Source of the DNA: Candidatus Blautia faecavium
GTDB taxonomy: Bacteria > Bacillota > Clostridia > Lachnospirales > Lachnospiraceae
Assembly (NCBI GenBank): GCA_019118425.1
Contig: DWYZ01000201.1
Span: 1-40,952 of the forward strand
Length of the DNA: 40,952 nucleotides
Direction: 5' to 3'
Position numbers and translations under genes: made by a program. A model generated the notes under the pieces. That model saw nothing but the letters and a program-made list of their open reading frames with translations, was not told where the DNA came from and searched no databases. Positions 1 to 8,173 of this stretch are shown piece by piece. The first letter of the stretch is position 1. Each line of letters begins with the position of its first letter.

Positions 1-80
1 TAGCAGTGATAAAGATAGAAGATTAGTCGTATTATTTAAGTAAAGTAAGTTTAAAGTGGAAGAGGAAGGAGGTGAAAAAA

Positions 81-560
81 ATGAAGAAATGGTTAAAATT
101 TGCAGCAACGGGACTTCTATCAAGTTCTATAATTATCACTTCTATTAGTCCTGTATGTGCACAATCTGGTAGCATATTAGAGAAAATTACAGATTTAGAG
201 ACGACAGAGGATTTTGCAGAAGACACCAGTTATAGTTTATTGAGGGGCAATAATCTTAATTATGGGAGCGCTAAGATATCTAAGCTAGCAAGTAACAAAA
301 TAAATGTTTACGGATATACTCAATGCCATCATAAGTGTGATGAAGTCTATCTAGATCTTTTTTTGGAGAGAAAAGTAAACGGAAGCTACGGAACATATAA
401 GTCGTGGGAATTTACTGATACAAACGTATCTAATTTAACCGCAAGCATCGATGTCATCGTCCCAAGCGGCTACTACTACCGCATACGCGGCTACCACGCA
501 GCCAAAGATGGTTCCAAGGAATCCACAACAACATTGACAGATGGTATTTTAGTGAAATAA
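81..560 (+). CDS. Small secreted protein, possibly DUF6147-like
   Basis: The product is 159 residues. I chose the ATG at 81 over an in-frame GTG at 72 because the AAGGAGG at 66-72 sits 8 bases before 81 and overlaps 72. The N-terminus is a Sec signal peptide: lysines, then a hydrophobic stretch of about 20 residues ending in PVCAQ, a likely signal peptidase I site. The mature part begins with an acidic linker and continues as a beta-rich domain (RGNNLNYGSAKIS near residue 57, GYYYRIRGYHAAK near the end). That pattern recalls the DUF6147 family of small clostridial secreted proteins; I recall this and could not check it. It ends with no anchor, so it is probably released or wall-associated. 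Function is unknown. Codon use shifts from AT-rich to GC-richer at about 440. It stands alone, with no linked genes on its strand nearby. Confidence 0.75.
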   Translation: MKKWLKFAATGLLSSSIIITSISPVCAQSGSILEKITDLETTEDFAEDTSYSLLRGNNLNYGSAKISKLASNKINVYGYTQCHHKCDEVYLDLFLERKVNGSYGTYKSWEFTDTNVSNLTASIDVIVPSGYYYRIRGYHAAKDGSKESTTTLTDGILVK

Positions 561-994
561 CACATTACATAGTATGGTGATTCACTAAATTCCACTGCAT
601 CCCCCCGCTGCTTAACAACCAGCGGCACCAAATTTACAACTGAATAGCGGGACATGGGGCTGTCTTGAGAATGAAAAATTTTTTAAAATCAAATAAAACC
701 ACATGTAAACTTACGTTACCGTTCTCTTGCGCGAAGTGTCCGCAGACCTTTATAGGTGAAACCCCAAAACATATCATATGATGCAACCTCATGCGATGTA
801 ATTAGAAGGTTTGAAATTTTTCTGCCTATGCGGACATTACACATAACACACTTTTTCGCTTTGGTGAAAAATTAACAGGGCTTTCGCATATCAGATATTT
901 GCTGGGAAAAGACTGTTAAAATCCCTGATTGTCGTGTATAATATATACAATACAGCATGTGATTGGAATATATAGGACAAAAGGGGGCTTCATT
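561..994. other. Intergenic region with inverted repeats
   Basis: No gene is supported in these 434 bases. There is a perfect 6-bp stem (CCGCTG/CAGCGG, 605-625, 9-base loop) after the secreted-protein gene, but no T-run follows it, so it is a poor terminator. Two arms, TGTCCGCA at 737-744 and TGCGGACA at 829-836, can pair over an 84-base interval and could enclose a structured region. The end of the gap carries a TATAAT for the next gene. Confidence 0.45.
914..942 (+). promoter_or_regulatory. Candidate sigma-A promoter for the MBL-fold gene
   Basis: A perfect -10 box TATAAT lies at 937-942. The -35 position holds only a weak TGTTAA (914-919) at a 17-base spacing. The start codon follows 52 bases downstream. 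Confidence 0.4.
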
Positions 995-2611
995 ATGAAA
1001 ATTACCTTTTTAGGAGCAACGCATGAAGTGACGGGAAGCTGTTATTACCTGGAGGCCGCAGGAAAGAAATTTTTAGTAGACTGCGGTATGGAGCAGGGAC
1101 CGAACTATTATGAAAATAAAGAACTTCCCGTTAATCCTGGAGAATTAGATTTTGTATTGCTGACCCATGCACATATGGATCATTCTGGAAATCTGCCCGC
1201 AATTTATGCAAAGGGATTCCAGGGGCCCATTTATGCCACAGAGGCTACCTGCCATCTCTGCGATATTATGCTGCGGGACAGTGCGCATATCCAGATGTTT
1301 GAGGCCGAATGGCGCAACCGCAAGGCCCGCAGACAGGGCAAGCCGGATTACGTCCCAGCCTACACTATGGAAGATGCCATGGGAGTGCTGAAAAATTTTG
1401 TGGATTGTCCATATGAAAAAACAGTCACTCCTGCAGAAGGCATTCATGTCCGCTTTATTGATGCCGGACATCTTCTGGGATCGGCCAGTATCGAGATAAA
1501 GATCACAGAAGAGGGAAAAGAGAAAACAATTGTATTTTCCGGCGATATTGGGAATAAGAATCAGCCGCTGATCAAAGATCCCCAGTATCTTCATGAAGCA
1601 GACTACGTGGTCATGGAATCTACTTACGGGGACAGAAGTCATGGAGAGAGACCGGATTACGTGGGAACACTGGCAGAAGTGATACAGAGAACTTTCGACA
1701 GAGGGGGAAATCTTGTGATCCCCTCCTTTGCAGTAGGGCGTACCCAGGAAATGCTTTATTTTATCCGTCAGATAAAGGCGGAGGGACGTATCCATGGACA
1801 TGACAATTTTAAAGTATATGTAGACAGTCCGCTGGCAAATGAAGCCACGACAATTTTTGCAGAGCACGAATATGACTGCTTTGATGAGGAAGCGCTGGAA
1901 TTGATCAAAAAAGGAATCAATCCCCTTAGCTTTCCGGGATTAAGAACCTCCGTCACAAGTGAGGATTCCAAGGCTATCAATGAAGATGATACGTGCAAGG
2001 TCATTATTTCTGCCAGTGGAATGTGTGATGCAGGACGGATCAAGCACCATCTGAAACACAATCTGTGGGGCAGACAGAATACCATTCTTTTTGTAGGTTA
2101 TCAGGCAATTGGTACTTTAGGACGCTCACTGTTGGAAGGTGCGGGTGAAGTGAAATTATTCGGAGAGCCTGTACAAGTGGCGGCGGAGATCTGTCAGATG
2201 CCGGGTATCAGCGGACATGCAGATGTAAACGGCCTGCTGGACTGGATTAAGGCTTTTGGAAAAACGCCCCAAAAAGTTTTCGTTACACATGGGGACGACA
2301 GCGTAACAGAGATTTTTGCAAAACGTCTTCAAGAGGAGCTCGGATACAGCACAATGGCTCCTTTCAGCGGAACAGTTTATGATCTGGCAGGTAATTTCTG
2401 CATTTATGAAGCACAGGGGATCAAGGCACAGAAAGCCGCCGCGTCACCTAAGGCGGCGAAAGCAGCCAGAGCCTTTGAGAAACTTGTTTCTCTTGGACAC
2501 CGCCTGATGAGTGTTATAAAAAAGAACGAAGGGTGTCCCAATAAAGATCTTGAAAAGTTTTCCAGAGAGATCCAGTCCCTATGTGACAAATGGGATCGCA
2601 CGGATATTTAA
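995..2611 (+). CDS. MBL-fold beta-CASP hydrolase (CPSF73/RNase-like)
   Basis: The product is 538 residues, a metallo-beta-lactamase fold protein with an inserted beta-CASP domain. That combination is found in nucleases of the CPSF73/RNase J superfamily, which cut RNA with two zinc ions. The zinc signature HAHMDH is at residues 58-63, followed by AGHLLGSA, SGDIG and ESTYGDR, typical of this branch. The C-terminal zinc/catalytic motifs appear as GISGHAD and VTHGDD. An Ala/Lys-rich linker and a helical tail of about 60 residues follow the core. The start at 995 is preferred because AAGGGGG precedes it by about 8 bases; an upstream in-frame start at 929 would overlap the -10 box. The gene is monocistronic: a terminator follows and the next gene is convergent. 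Bacterial members are usually annotated only as MBL-fold hydrolases, and the RNA substrate is inferred from the family. Confidence 0.88.
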   Translation: MKITFLGATHEVTGSCYYLEAAGKKFLVDCGMEQGPNYYENKELPVNPGELDFVLLTHAHMDHSGNLPAIYAKGFQGPIYATEATCHLCDIMLRDSAHIQMFEAEWRNRKARRQGKPDYVPAYTMEDAMGVLKNFVDCPYEKTVTPAEGIHVRFIDAGHLLGSASIEIKITEEGKEKTIVFSGDIGNKNQPLIKDPQYLHEADYVVMESTYGDRSHGERPDYVGTLAEVIQRTFDRGGNLVIPSFAVGRTQEMLYFIRQIKAEGRIHGHDNFKVYVDSPLANEATTIFAEHEYDCFDEEALELIKKGINPLSFPGLRTSVTSEDSKAINEDDTCKVIISASGMCDAGRIKHHLKHNLWGRQNTILFVGYQAIGTLGRSLLEGAGEVKLFGEPVQVAAEICQMPGISGHADVNGLLDWIKAFGKTPQKVFVTHGDDSVTEIFAKRLQEELGYSTMAPFSGTVYDLAGNFCIYEAQGIKAQKAAASPKAAKAARAFEKLVSLGHRLMSVIKKNEGCPNKDLEKFSREIQSLCDKWDRTDI

Positions 2612-2688
2612 CCAAATCCGCAAAGCGGCTGACATTCCTGGAGTGAAGCCAGCGTACGAAATTGCGGAAAATCAAATAATATTGCTTC

Positions 2689-2720
2689 AGATATGGCATG
2701 GCCCAGGCCATGCCATATCT
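2689..2720. repeat. Perfect 15-bp-arm palindrome
   Basis: The arms AGATATGGCATGGCC and GGCCATGCCATATCT are separated by only 2 bases. The element lies between the convergent ends of the MBL-fold gene and the TSCPD gene. Neither strand has a T-run after it, so it is not a standard terminator. It may form a cruciform or protect RNA 3' ends. Confidence 0.7.
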
Positions 2721-2732
2721 CATAGGAATTAT

Positions 2733-2767
2733 AGGCTGTACAGCTGTTTGATACAGCCTGTCTTTTA
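2733..2767 (+). terminator. Rho-independent terminator of the MBL-fold gene
   Basis: The 8-bp arms AGGCTGTA (2733-2740) and TACAGCCT (2752-2759) are followed by GTCTTTTA. The tail overlaps the stop codon of the convergent TSCPD gene. Confidence 0.6.
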
Positions 2768-3007
2768 TGCCAGGGCATTTTTTAAGGCAATAGAGAGCTG
2801 GTCCGGGCAGGAAGTGGGCTTACGGCCGCATTTGATTCCCTCCAGACGGCGGATTGCCTCATTTGCGTCCATTCCTTCCACCAGGCGGGCAACTCCCTGT
2901 GTATTTCCAGAACATCCGCCGATAAAATTTACATTGTGCACCTTGTTATCTTCTGTAATTTCAAATTCGATTGCCTGTGAACAGACACCGCTTGTCTTAT
3001 AAAGCAT
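2765..3007 (-). CDS. TSCPD-domain protein (TIGR03905-like)
   Basis: The product is 80 residues and spans a whole TSCPD domain. The family's namesake motif TSCPD is near residues 67-71, and cysteines occur in GGCSGN and IKCGRKP. Related domains occur at the C-terminus of some ribonucleotide reductases and as stand-alone small proteins in Clostridia; the stand-alone form has no established function. The conserved cysteines suggest metal or Fe-S binding, which is inference. AGGAGGAAGAGTT precedes the ATG. It has its own sigma-A promoter at 3069-3097 on the minus strand and is convergent with the MBL-fold gene. Confidence 0.85.
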   Translation of the reverse strand: MLYKTSGVCSQAIEFEITEDNKVHNVNFIGGCSGNTQGVARLVEGMDANEAIRRLEGIKCGRKPTSCPDQLSIALKNALA

Positions 3008-3035
3008 AACTCTTCCTCCTGTTCGTAATAAAAAT

Positions 3036-3057
3036 TTTACCTAAAAAGATAGGTTAA
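3036..3057 (-). promoter_or_regulatory. Inverted repeat in the TSCPD gene leader
   Basis: TTTACCTA (3036-3043) and TAGGTTAA (3050-3057) form an imperfect inverted repeat with a 6-base centre, between the -10 box and the ribosome binding site. It could be an operator or an RNA hairpin. I cannot name a regulator. Confidence 0.35.
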
Positions 3058-3068
3058 GTCCGTCACTC

Positions 3069-3097
3069 ATTATAGCAGAGTATCTTTAAAGTTTCCA
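3069..3097 (-). promoter_or_regulatory. Sigma-A promoter of the TSCPD gene
   Basis: On the minus strand, TGGAAA (3097-3092) and TATAAT (3074-3069) are separated by 17 bases. Confidence 0.6.
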
Positions 3098-3116
3098 CTT
3101 AAAAAATCCCACACCT

Positions 3117-3200
3117 ATGATTCAACAGGAAATTTGGCTAAAGCGAAGCGAACTTTAAATGCCAAATTGCCCGCTGCTGGTCACTGTGTGACCAGTAACC
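3117..3200. repeat. Dispersed two-hairpin repeat, copy A
   Basis: This copy contains a first palindrome with arms AATTTGG and CCAAATT around an inner AAAG/CTTT stem, then a second hairpin with arms CTGGTCA and TGACCAG. It is nearly the same as 22041-22124 and as the right half at 26964-27015. It lies between the divergent promoters of the TSCPD and MTA nucleosidase genes. Confidence 0.8.
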
Positions 3201-3213
3201 CTTAATTTAATAT

Positions 3214-3241
3214 TTGATAAACGAAAAACTTTTGGTATAAT
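3214..3241 (+). promoter_or_regulatory. Sigma-A promoter of the mtnN-gal gene run
   Basis: TTGATA at 3214-3219, 16 bases, then TATAAT at 3236-3241, preceded by TG in the extended -10 position. The sequence is close to consensus. It is the only clear promoter before the terminator at 10919, so it may drive the whole six-gene run. Confidence 0.7.
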
Positions 3242-3351
3242 GAGAGTACTTAATGACATGGCGGCTGTGGGAGGATTCTTCTTTCGCAGCCTGAATGCCG
3301 GGATATCATAGAAAATTTGAATTGTTTTTTATAGAAAGGACTTTAGTTATT

Positions 3352-4053
3352 ATGGGAGCAATAGGAATTATAGGGGCAATGGAAGAAGAGGTTTCCTGTC
3401 TCAAGGATAAAATGAGTGAAGTTAAGGTCACCAGAAAGGCATCTATGGACTTTTATGAAGGCGTGCTTGAGGGAAAAGCCGTGGTAGTAGTACGGTCCGG
3501 AATAGGAAAAGTAAATGCAGCGGTCTGCACCCAGATCCTGGCGGACACTTTTCAGGTAGAGGCCATTATTAATACAGGGATCGCAGGCAGCTTGAACAAT
3601 GAGATAAATATTGGAGACATCGTGCTTTCCACTGATGTTCTGCACCACGATATGGATGCCACAGGATTTGGCTATCCTAAATGCCAGATACCCCAGATGG
3701 AAGAATTCTCCTTTCCGGGGAATGTGAAAATGCGTGAAACGGCTCTTTCAGTCTGCCGGGAAGTGAACCCTGAGATTCAGGTCTTTGAGGGAAGGATTGC
3801 TTCCGGGGACCAGTTCGTATCTGATAAAGACGTGAAAGACGAGATCATAAAGAACACAGGTGCCTTTGCAGTGGAGATGGAAGGGGCTGCTATCGGACAC
3901 ACCGCCTACTTAAATAACATACCCTTCCTGGTGATACGGGCCATTTCAGATAAGGCGGACGGAAGCGCGCAGATGGATTATTCTGAGTTTGAGGCCAAGG
4001 CCATTGAGCACAGCGTCCGGCTTACGCAGGGATTGATCGCCCGGCTGAGTTAA
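3352..4053 (+). CDS. mtnN: 5'-methylthioadenosine/S-adenosylhomocysteine nucleosidase
   Basis: The product is 233 residues, the usual length for this cytoplasmic enzyme, which cleaves adenine from MTA and SAH. It removes the inhibitory by-product of methyltransferases and feeds the methionine and LuxS cycles. The N-terminus has IGIIGAMEEEV with the glutamate used in catalysis. TGIAGSL and the substrate-binding VEMEGAAIGH occur mid-protein, and the catalytic aspartate is in AISDKAD near the C-terminus. The start at 3352 places M directly before GAIGIIGAMEE, as in known MtnN proteins, with AGAAAGGA upstream; the longer upstream reading frame is not conserved-looking. The second gene downstream is a SAM methyltransferase, whose product SAH this enzyme would clear. 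Confidence 0.95.
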   Translation: MGAIGIIGAMEEEVSCLKDKMSEVKVTRKASMDFYEGVLEGKAVVVVRSGIGKVNAAVCTQILADTFQVEAIINTGIAGSLNNEINIGDIVLSTDVLHHDMDATGFGYPKCQIPQMEEFSFPGNVKMRETALSVCREVNPEIQVFEGRIASGDQFVSDKDVKDEIIKNTGAFAVEMEGAAIGHTAYLNNIPFLVIRAISDKADGSAQMDYSEFEAKAIEHSVRLTQGLIARLS

Positions 4054-4142
4054 AAGGGAAGACAAGCCGGAAGCAATAGCAGGAGAAAGGAGTACTGCAT
4101 ATACTGGAGTAGACGATCAATAGAAGGAATCCAGGTTTTTGT

Positions 4143-4511
4143 ATGTATTATGATAAATATTTTCCATTTTATACCACATATGCAAATTCCCTCCTTTATG
4201 ACGGTGAAAAATTACAGGAAAAAGAGTTTGACCTGATGAAATCTTATTATCCGGAAACAGCAAGAAAAATACAGGAAAAGGTAGAGGCAGAATGCGAGCG
4301 CCTTGATTATGAGGGCAGCAGGCTTTATGACGAATATCCGGATAAGTATATGCTGTATCACCTTTGCCTTCAGATCCGCAGGGAGATGGAGCCGGAGATG
4401 GCGGCTTCGGAAATTCCAGGCAATTTCCTGGACGATTTGATCCAGGTGCTTTTATACCAGGAAATTTCCAGAAGACGGTGCAGACGTCATAGGTGCAGAC
4501 ACTATTTTTAA
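4143..4511 (+). CDS. Hypothetical protein, 122 residues
   Basis: I do not recognise this protein. It is predicted soluble and largely helical, rich in Tyr, Glu and Lys at the front, with an Arg/His/Cys-rich tail (RRRCRRHRCRHYF). It has no signal peptide or membrane segment. The ribosome binding site is weak: AGAAGGAA lies about 15 bases upstream of the ATG, and the start is the first ATG of the frame. It lies 90 bases after mtnN and 16 bases before the methyltransferase start on the same strand, so it is probably co-transcribed. The frame is open through the whole gap, and no better candidate overlaps it. Confidence 0.65.
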   Translation: MYYDKYFPFYTTYANSLLYDGEKLQEKEFDLMKSYYPETARKIQEKVEAECERLDYEGSRLYDEYPDKYMLYHLCLQIRREMEPEMAASEIPGNFLDDLIQVLLYQEISRRRCRRHRCRHYF

Positions 4512-4527
4512 CTCAGGAGCAATGAGA

Positions 4528-5697
4528 ATGAAAACTATAAGAGCGTTCTTAGAAGAACAAATAAATGAACAGACGCAGCAGGCTGTTTTAAGCCAGAGCC
4601 GCATAAAAGAAGGCCCATCCAAGATTAAAATACGCCCGGTGGAGCAAAAAGGAAGGATCTACTACCAGGCTTCCGTTACAGAAGGAACGAAGGTTCTGCA
4701 TAAAAATTATGAGAGGGAAGAGATGATCGCCTATATGGAAGAGGCCTTATCCTCCGATTTTTCGCAGCTTCAGGTACAGGGACAGCAAAGAGACGGAAGC
4801 GTCCTCATAAGCAAAAAAGGAAAAGCCACCATAAAGACCCGGATGCACCAGGCTGTGGCTCCGGCGAAGATCCTGTCTCATAACCGGGTAAAGAATTATA
4901 TTTTGAAAGAAGGCACGGCCGTTCCCTTTTTAGTCGATCTGGGAGTGATGACTCCTAACGGAAAGGTTGCTGCGGCGAAATATGACAAATTTAAACAGAT
5001 AAACCGTTTCCTGGAATTTATAGAGGATGTCCTTCCCAGGCTTTCCAGGGAGCGGGAGATCACCATCCTGGATTTTGGATGCGGAAAATCTTATCTGACC
5101 TTTGCCGTTTATTACTATTTGAGAGAACTGAAAGGATACGATGTGAATATCATCGGACTGGATCTGAAAAAAGATGTCATCGAAAAATGCAGCTCTCTTG
5201 CAGAAAAATATGGATACGAAAAACTGCATTTTTATCAGGGCGATATCGCGGATTATGAGGGAGTCAGCAAGGTGGACATGGTAATTACCCTTCATGCCTG
5301 TGATACAGCCACAGACTATGCCCTGGCAAAGGCGGCAGGCTGGAATGCCCAGGTGATCCTGTCTGTCCCCTGCTGCCAGCATGAGCTTAACAGTCAGATA
5401 AAAAACGAATTGCTTGCCCCCATCTTAAAATATGGTATATTAAAAGAGCGGATAAGCGCCCTTTTGACAGACGGAATACGAGGGGAGATTTTAAGAGCGT
5501 GGGGTTACGATGTACAGATCCTGGAGTTTATTGATATGGAGCACACCCCGAAGAATCTGCTGATCCGGGCAGTGAAGACAGGAAAGAAAAAAGATATGAG
5601 CCGTTTAGAGGAGATGCTTCGCGAGCTGGATGCAAGGCCTACCCTTTTGCGGCTGCTTAATACAACGGAAGAGAGCTCCGCAGGAAAGGGAGTATAG
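4528..5697 (+). CDS. Class I SAM-dependent methyltransferase (Methyltransf_32-like)
   Basis: The product is 389 residues. The N-terminal 140 residues form a poorly defined domain. A Rossmann methyltransferase domain follows, with the SAM-binding motif ILDFGCGKSYLTFAVYYYL near residues 184-202, motif II IIGLDLKKDVI, and a post-motif VDMVITLHACDTATDYALAKA. CCQHEL near residue 290 is typical of the Methyltransf_32 group. The substrate is unknown; relatives are implicated in rRNA or protein methylation, which is only a lead. The ATG at 4528 has CAGGAG at the right distance (8 bases), while the ATG at 4522 is only 2 bases from it. It overlaps nothing and ends 1 base before the next start codon, so coupling is likely. 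Confidence 0.85.
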   Translation: MKTIRAFLEEQINEQTQQAVLSQSRIKEGPSKIKIRPVEQKGRIYYQASVTEGTKVLHKNYEREEMIAYMEEALSSDFSQLQVQGQQRDGSVLISKKGKATIKTRMHQAVAPAKILSHNRVKNYILKEGTAVPFLVDLGVMTPNGKVAAAKYDKFKQINRFLEFIEDVLPRLSREREITILDFGCGKSYLTFAVYYYLRELKGYDVNIIGLDLKKDVIEKCSSLAEKYGYEKLHFYQGDIADYEGVSKVDMVITLHACDTATDYALAKAAGWNAQVILSVPCCQHELNSQIKNELLAPILKYGILKERISALLTDGIRGEILRAWGYDVQILEFIDMEHTPKNLLIRAVKTGKKKDMSRLEEMLRELDARPTLLRLLNTTEESSAGKGV

Positions 5698-5698
5698 A

Positions 5699-8149
5699 AT
5701 GAAATATATTTTGCGCAGGATCCTCATACTGGCAGTGATTTTTGTGCTGGGCGTGGCGGGTACTGCTTTTTTACTGAACAGCGAAACAACGGACGACCGC
5801 TCTGATATGAATGATCCTGTTTTGCCTGAGCTGATGGTAAATATTGGCGGGAATTACGCAAACAGGATGTATGGTTACATGCAGGAAATGCAGGCGGATT
5901 ATATCCGGGATTGTATTACGCCGTTGGATACCACGAAACAGATCACATTTGTGGTATATCCTTATGATGGAGAAGTAAACAGCCTGTCCTATGAGATCCG
6001 CACATCAGACGGCAGCAAAGTCCTTGAAAATAGAAGGATAAATAACCTGGAGGCGAGCAACAGTTATCTGCAGACCACAGTGCAAGTGGAGAGCGATCTG
6101 CGTATGAACCAGGAGTATCCTATGCAGATCACTTTAAATACGGACAATGGAGATGTGTTTTATTATACAAGAGTAGTTTCACGTTCTCAGACAAATACAG
6201 AGCATTATGTGAGTTTTGTCCAGAATTTCTCCGAAACCTGTCTGAATAAAAGCGCTGCGGAAAATCTGGCAAGCTACCTGGAGCCGGAGGAAAATCAAGG
6301 AGCTACGAATTATGCGGATATTTCTATTCATTCCAGTCTTTCGGAGGTGAGCTGGGGGAGCCTTGCTCCCACTATAGCCAAAAGAGGCGTTCCTGTGATC
6401 AAAGAGATCAATGAGACTACCGCAAGCATCTCCTTAGACTATCAGATAACTGCAAAGGACGCGGAAGGAAATACAGAGCTTTACGATGTATCGGAATTTT
6501 ACAGGATGCGCTATACAGAGTCCAGGATCCGGCTGCTGGATTTTGAACGTTCAGTAAACCAGATTTTTGATCCTCAGCTGTCTGTGGTTACAGATGACGG
6601 ACTGATCTTAGGAATTCGGGAACGGGATGTTTCCTATATGACAAATGAAGAAACAAGCGTGATCGCCTTTGTACAGCAGGGAGATTTATGGTCCTATTCT
6701 CCTGAAAATGGAAAGATTGTCAAAATCTTCAGTTTTCGTAAGGATGAGAATGGGGATTTCAGAGATTCCAGGAACGAGCACGACATACAGATCATACGCG
6801 TGGAAGAAAACGGAGATGTAGATTTCGTTCTGTATGGTTACATGAACCGGGGGAATCATGAAGGCTACAGCGGCATTTCTGTATATCATTACAGCAATGA
6901 CCAAAATGCGGTGGAAGAAAGAGTGTTCATTCCAAGCACAGAATCCTATGACTTTTTAAAGAAGGAGCTGGGAACCCTTTCTTATGTCAGCCAGGACAAC
7001 CAGTTGTTCCTTTTGTTCGCGGAAAAATTATATCAGGTGGATATTGAGGGAGGAACCTATGAAGTTCTGGAAGAGGGAATAGACAGCGGCAGCTTCGCTG
7101 TTTCCCAGACCAATGCCCATGCTGCCTGGCTGGTGACAGAAGGGGAGGATGCGGGAAAGATAAAAATGATCGACTTTGACACCCTTTCTACCCGTTTCAT
7201 CGAACCGGAAGGCGGCCAGCAGCTTCGCGCACTGGGCTTTATGAATGAGGACCTGGTTTATGGGCTTATTATGGACGGCGATATCACTGTGGATGAGAAT
7301 GCCCATGTGACAGAAGGTATCCATACACTCAGGATAGAAAGCTTTGACGGCGAATTAAAGAAAGAATACCATGAAGACGGACTGTATATTACAGATATTA
7401 CCGTGGGAGAGACTATGGCGGAATTTGAGCTTTCTTCAAAGTCTGGAAATGGTTATACTTTCCGAAAAAAAGATAATATTATGAATAACCAGAATACGTC
7501 AGCTGCTCAGGTGTCTGTGGAACTGGTATCCGCAGAGAGGACAGGAGTACAGGTGCGTCTCGGGTTTGGGGAAGCTCCCATTACAGATAATCCTCTGGTG
7601 TTATCTGCGAAAATACGCAGTGTGGATGAGCATATCATTGCCTTTGACACACAGGTGCCGGATGAAGAACTGTACTATGTATATGCAGGAGGAGGTCTGG
7701 ACAGTACCTTTACAGATCCGGCGCAGGCAATCCTTCGGGCAGATGAAATGCTTGGCGTTGTTTTAAACAAGGACCAGCAGTATGTGTGGGAACGTGGAAA
7801 TAAGAGAACAAGGCTTCAGCTTAATATTGAAGATGTTCCGGAAGTGATGCGGACGGGAGTATGGGACGTGCAGCAGCTTCAGGAAGGCCTTGGGGAGGGC
7901 GGAACTGTACTGGATCTTTCCGGCTGTACTTTAGACAGTGTTCTTTATGAGGTCAGCGCCCAAAGGGCTGTGATCGCGAAGACGGGATCCAATACAAGCG
8001 TGGTAATCATAGGGTATGATGAATACAATACGTACCTTTATGACCCTGCTACAGGGGAAGTGAGCCCCTACGGAATGAATGACAGCACGGCTCTCTTTGA
8101 GAATGCCGGAAATGTATTTATCAGTTATATAGAAGCATTAGATCATTAA
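5699..8149 (+). CDS. Large membrane-anchored protein of unknown function
   Basis: The product is 816 residues. It starts with a single membrane segment (RRILILAVIFVLGVAGTAFLL, about residues 5-26) and probably has a large outer domain. I recognise no family. The body is rich in beta-strand patterns and short turns (YDGEVNSLSYEIR, DGLILGIRERDVSY, QQGDLWSYSPENGKIVKIF, QLFLLFAEKLYQVDIEGG), which resembles a repeat-built, possibly beta-propeller ectodomain. It has few cysteines and no LPxTG motif or lipobox. The start at 5699 has AGGAAAGGGAG just upstream and begins 1 base after the methyltransferase stop; the longer frame from 5630 would overlap that gene. galK follows 24 bases later. A role in sensing or envelope work linked to sugar supply would be speculation. 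Confidence 0.75.
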   Translation: MKYILRRILILAVIFVLGVAGTAFLLNSETTDDRSDMNDPVLPELMVNIGGNYANRMYGYMQEMQADYIRDCITPLDTTKQITFVVYPYDGEVNSLSYEIRTSDGSKVLENRRINNLEASNSYLQTTVQVESDLRMNQEYPMQITLNTDNGDVFYYTRVVSRSQTNTEHYVSFVQNFSETCLNKSAAENLASYLEPEENQGATNYADISIHSSLSEVSWGSLAPTIAKRGVPVIKEINETTASISLDYQITAKDAEGNTELYDVSEFYRMRYTESRIRLLDFERSVNQIFDPQLSVVTDDGLILGIRERDVSYMTNEETSVIAFVQQGDLWSYSPENGKIVKIFSFRKDENGDFRDSRNEHDIQIIRVEENGDVDFVLYGYMNRGNHEGYSGISVYHYSNDQNAVEERVFIPSTESYDFLKKELGTLSYVSQDNQLFLLFAEKLYQVDIEGGTYEVLEEGIDSGSFAVSQTNAHAAWLVTEGEDAGKIKMIDFDTLSTRFIEPEGGQQLRALGFMNEDLVYGLIMDGDITVDENAHVTEGIHTLRIESFDGELKKEYHEDGLYITDITVGETMAEFELSSKSGNGYTFRKKDNIMNNQNTSAAQVSVELVSAERTGVQVRLGFGEAPITDNPLVLSAKIRSVDEHIIAFDTQVPDEELYYVYAGGGLDSTFTDPAQAILRADEMLGVVLNKDQQYVWERGNKRTRLQLNIEDVPEVMRTGVWDVQQLQEGLGEGGTVLDLSGCTLDSVLYEVSAQRAVIAKTGSNTSVVIIGYDEYNTYLYDPATGEVSPYGMNDSTALFENAGNVFISYIEALDH

Positions 8150-8173
8150 ATTCATATAAGGAGGATGCGGTAT

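Noticed and set aside
2550-3002. 150-residue + strand frame over the MBL terminator and the TSCPD gene
   Set aside because: It runs through a palindrome, a terminator and the antisense of a clear TSCPD gene; it has no domain and no ribosome binding site.
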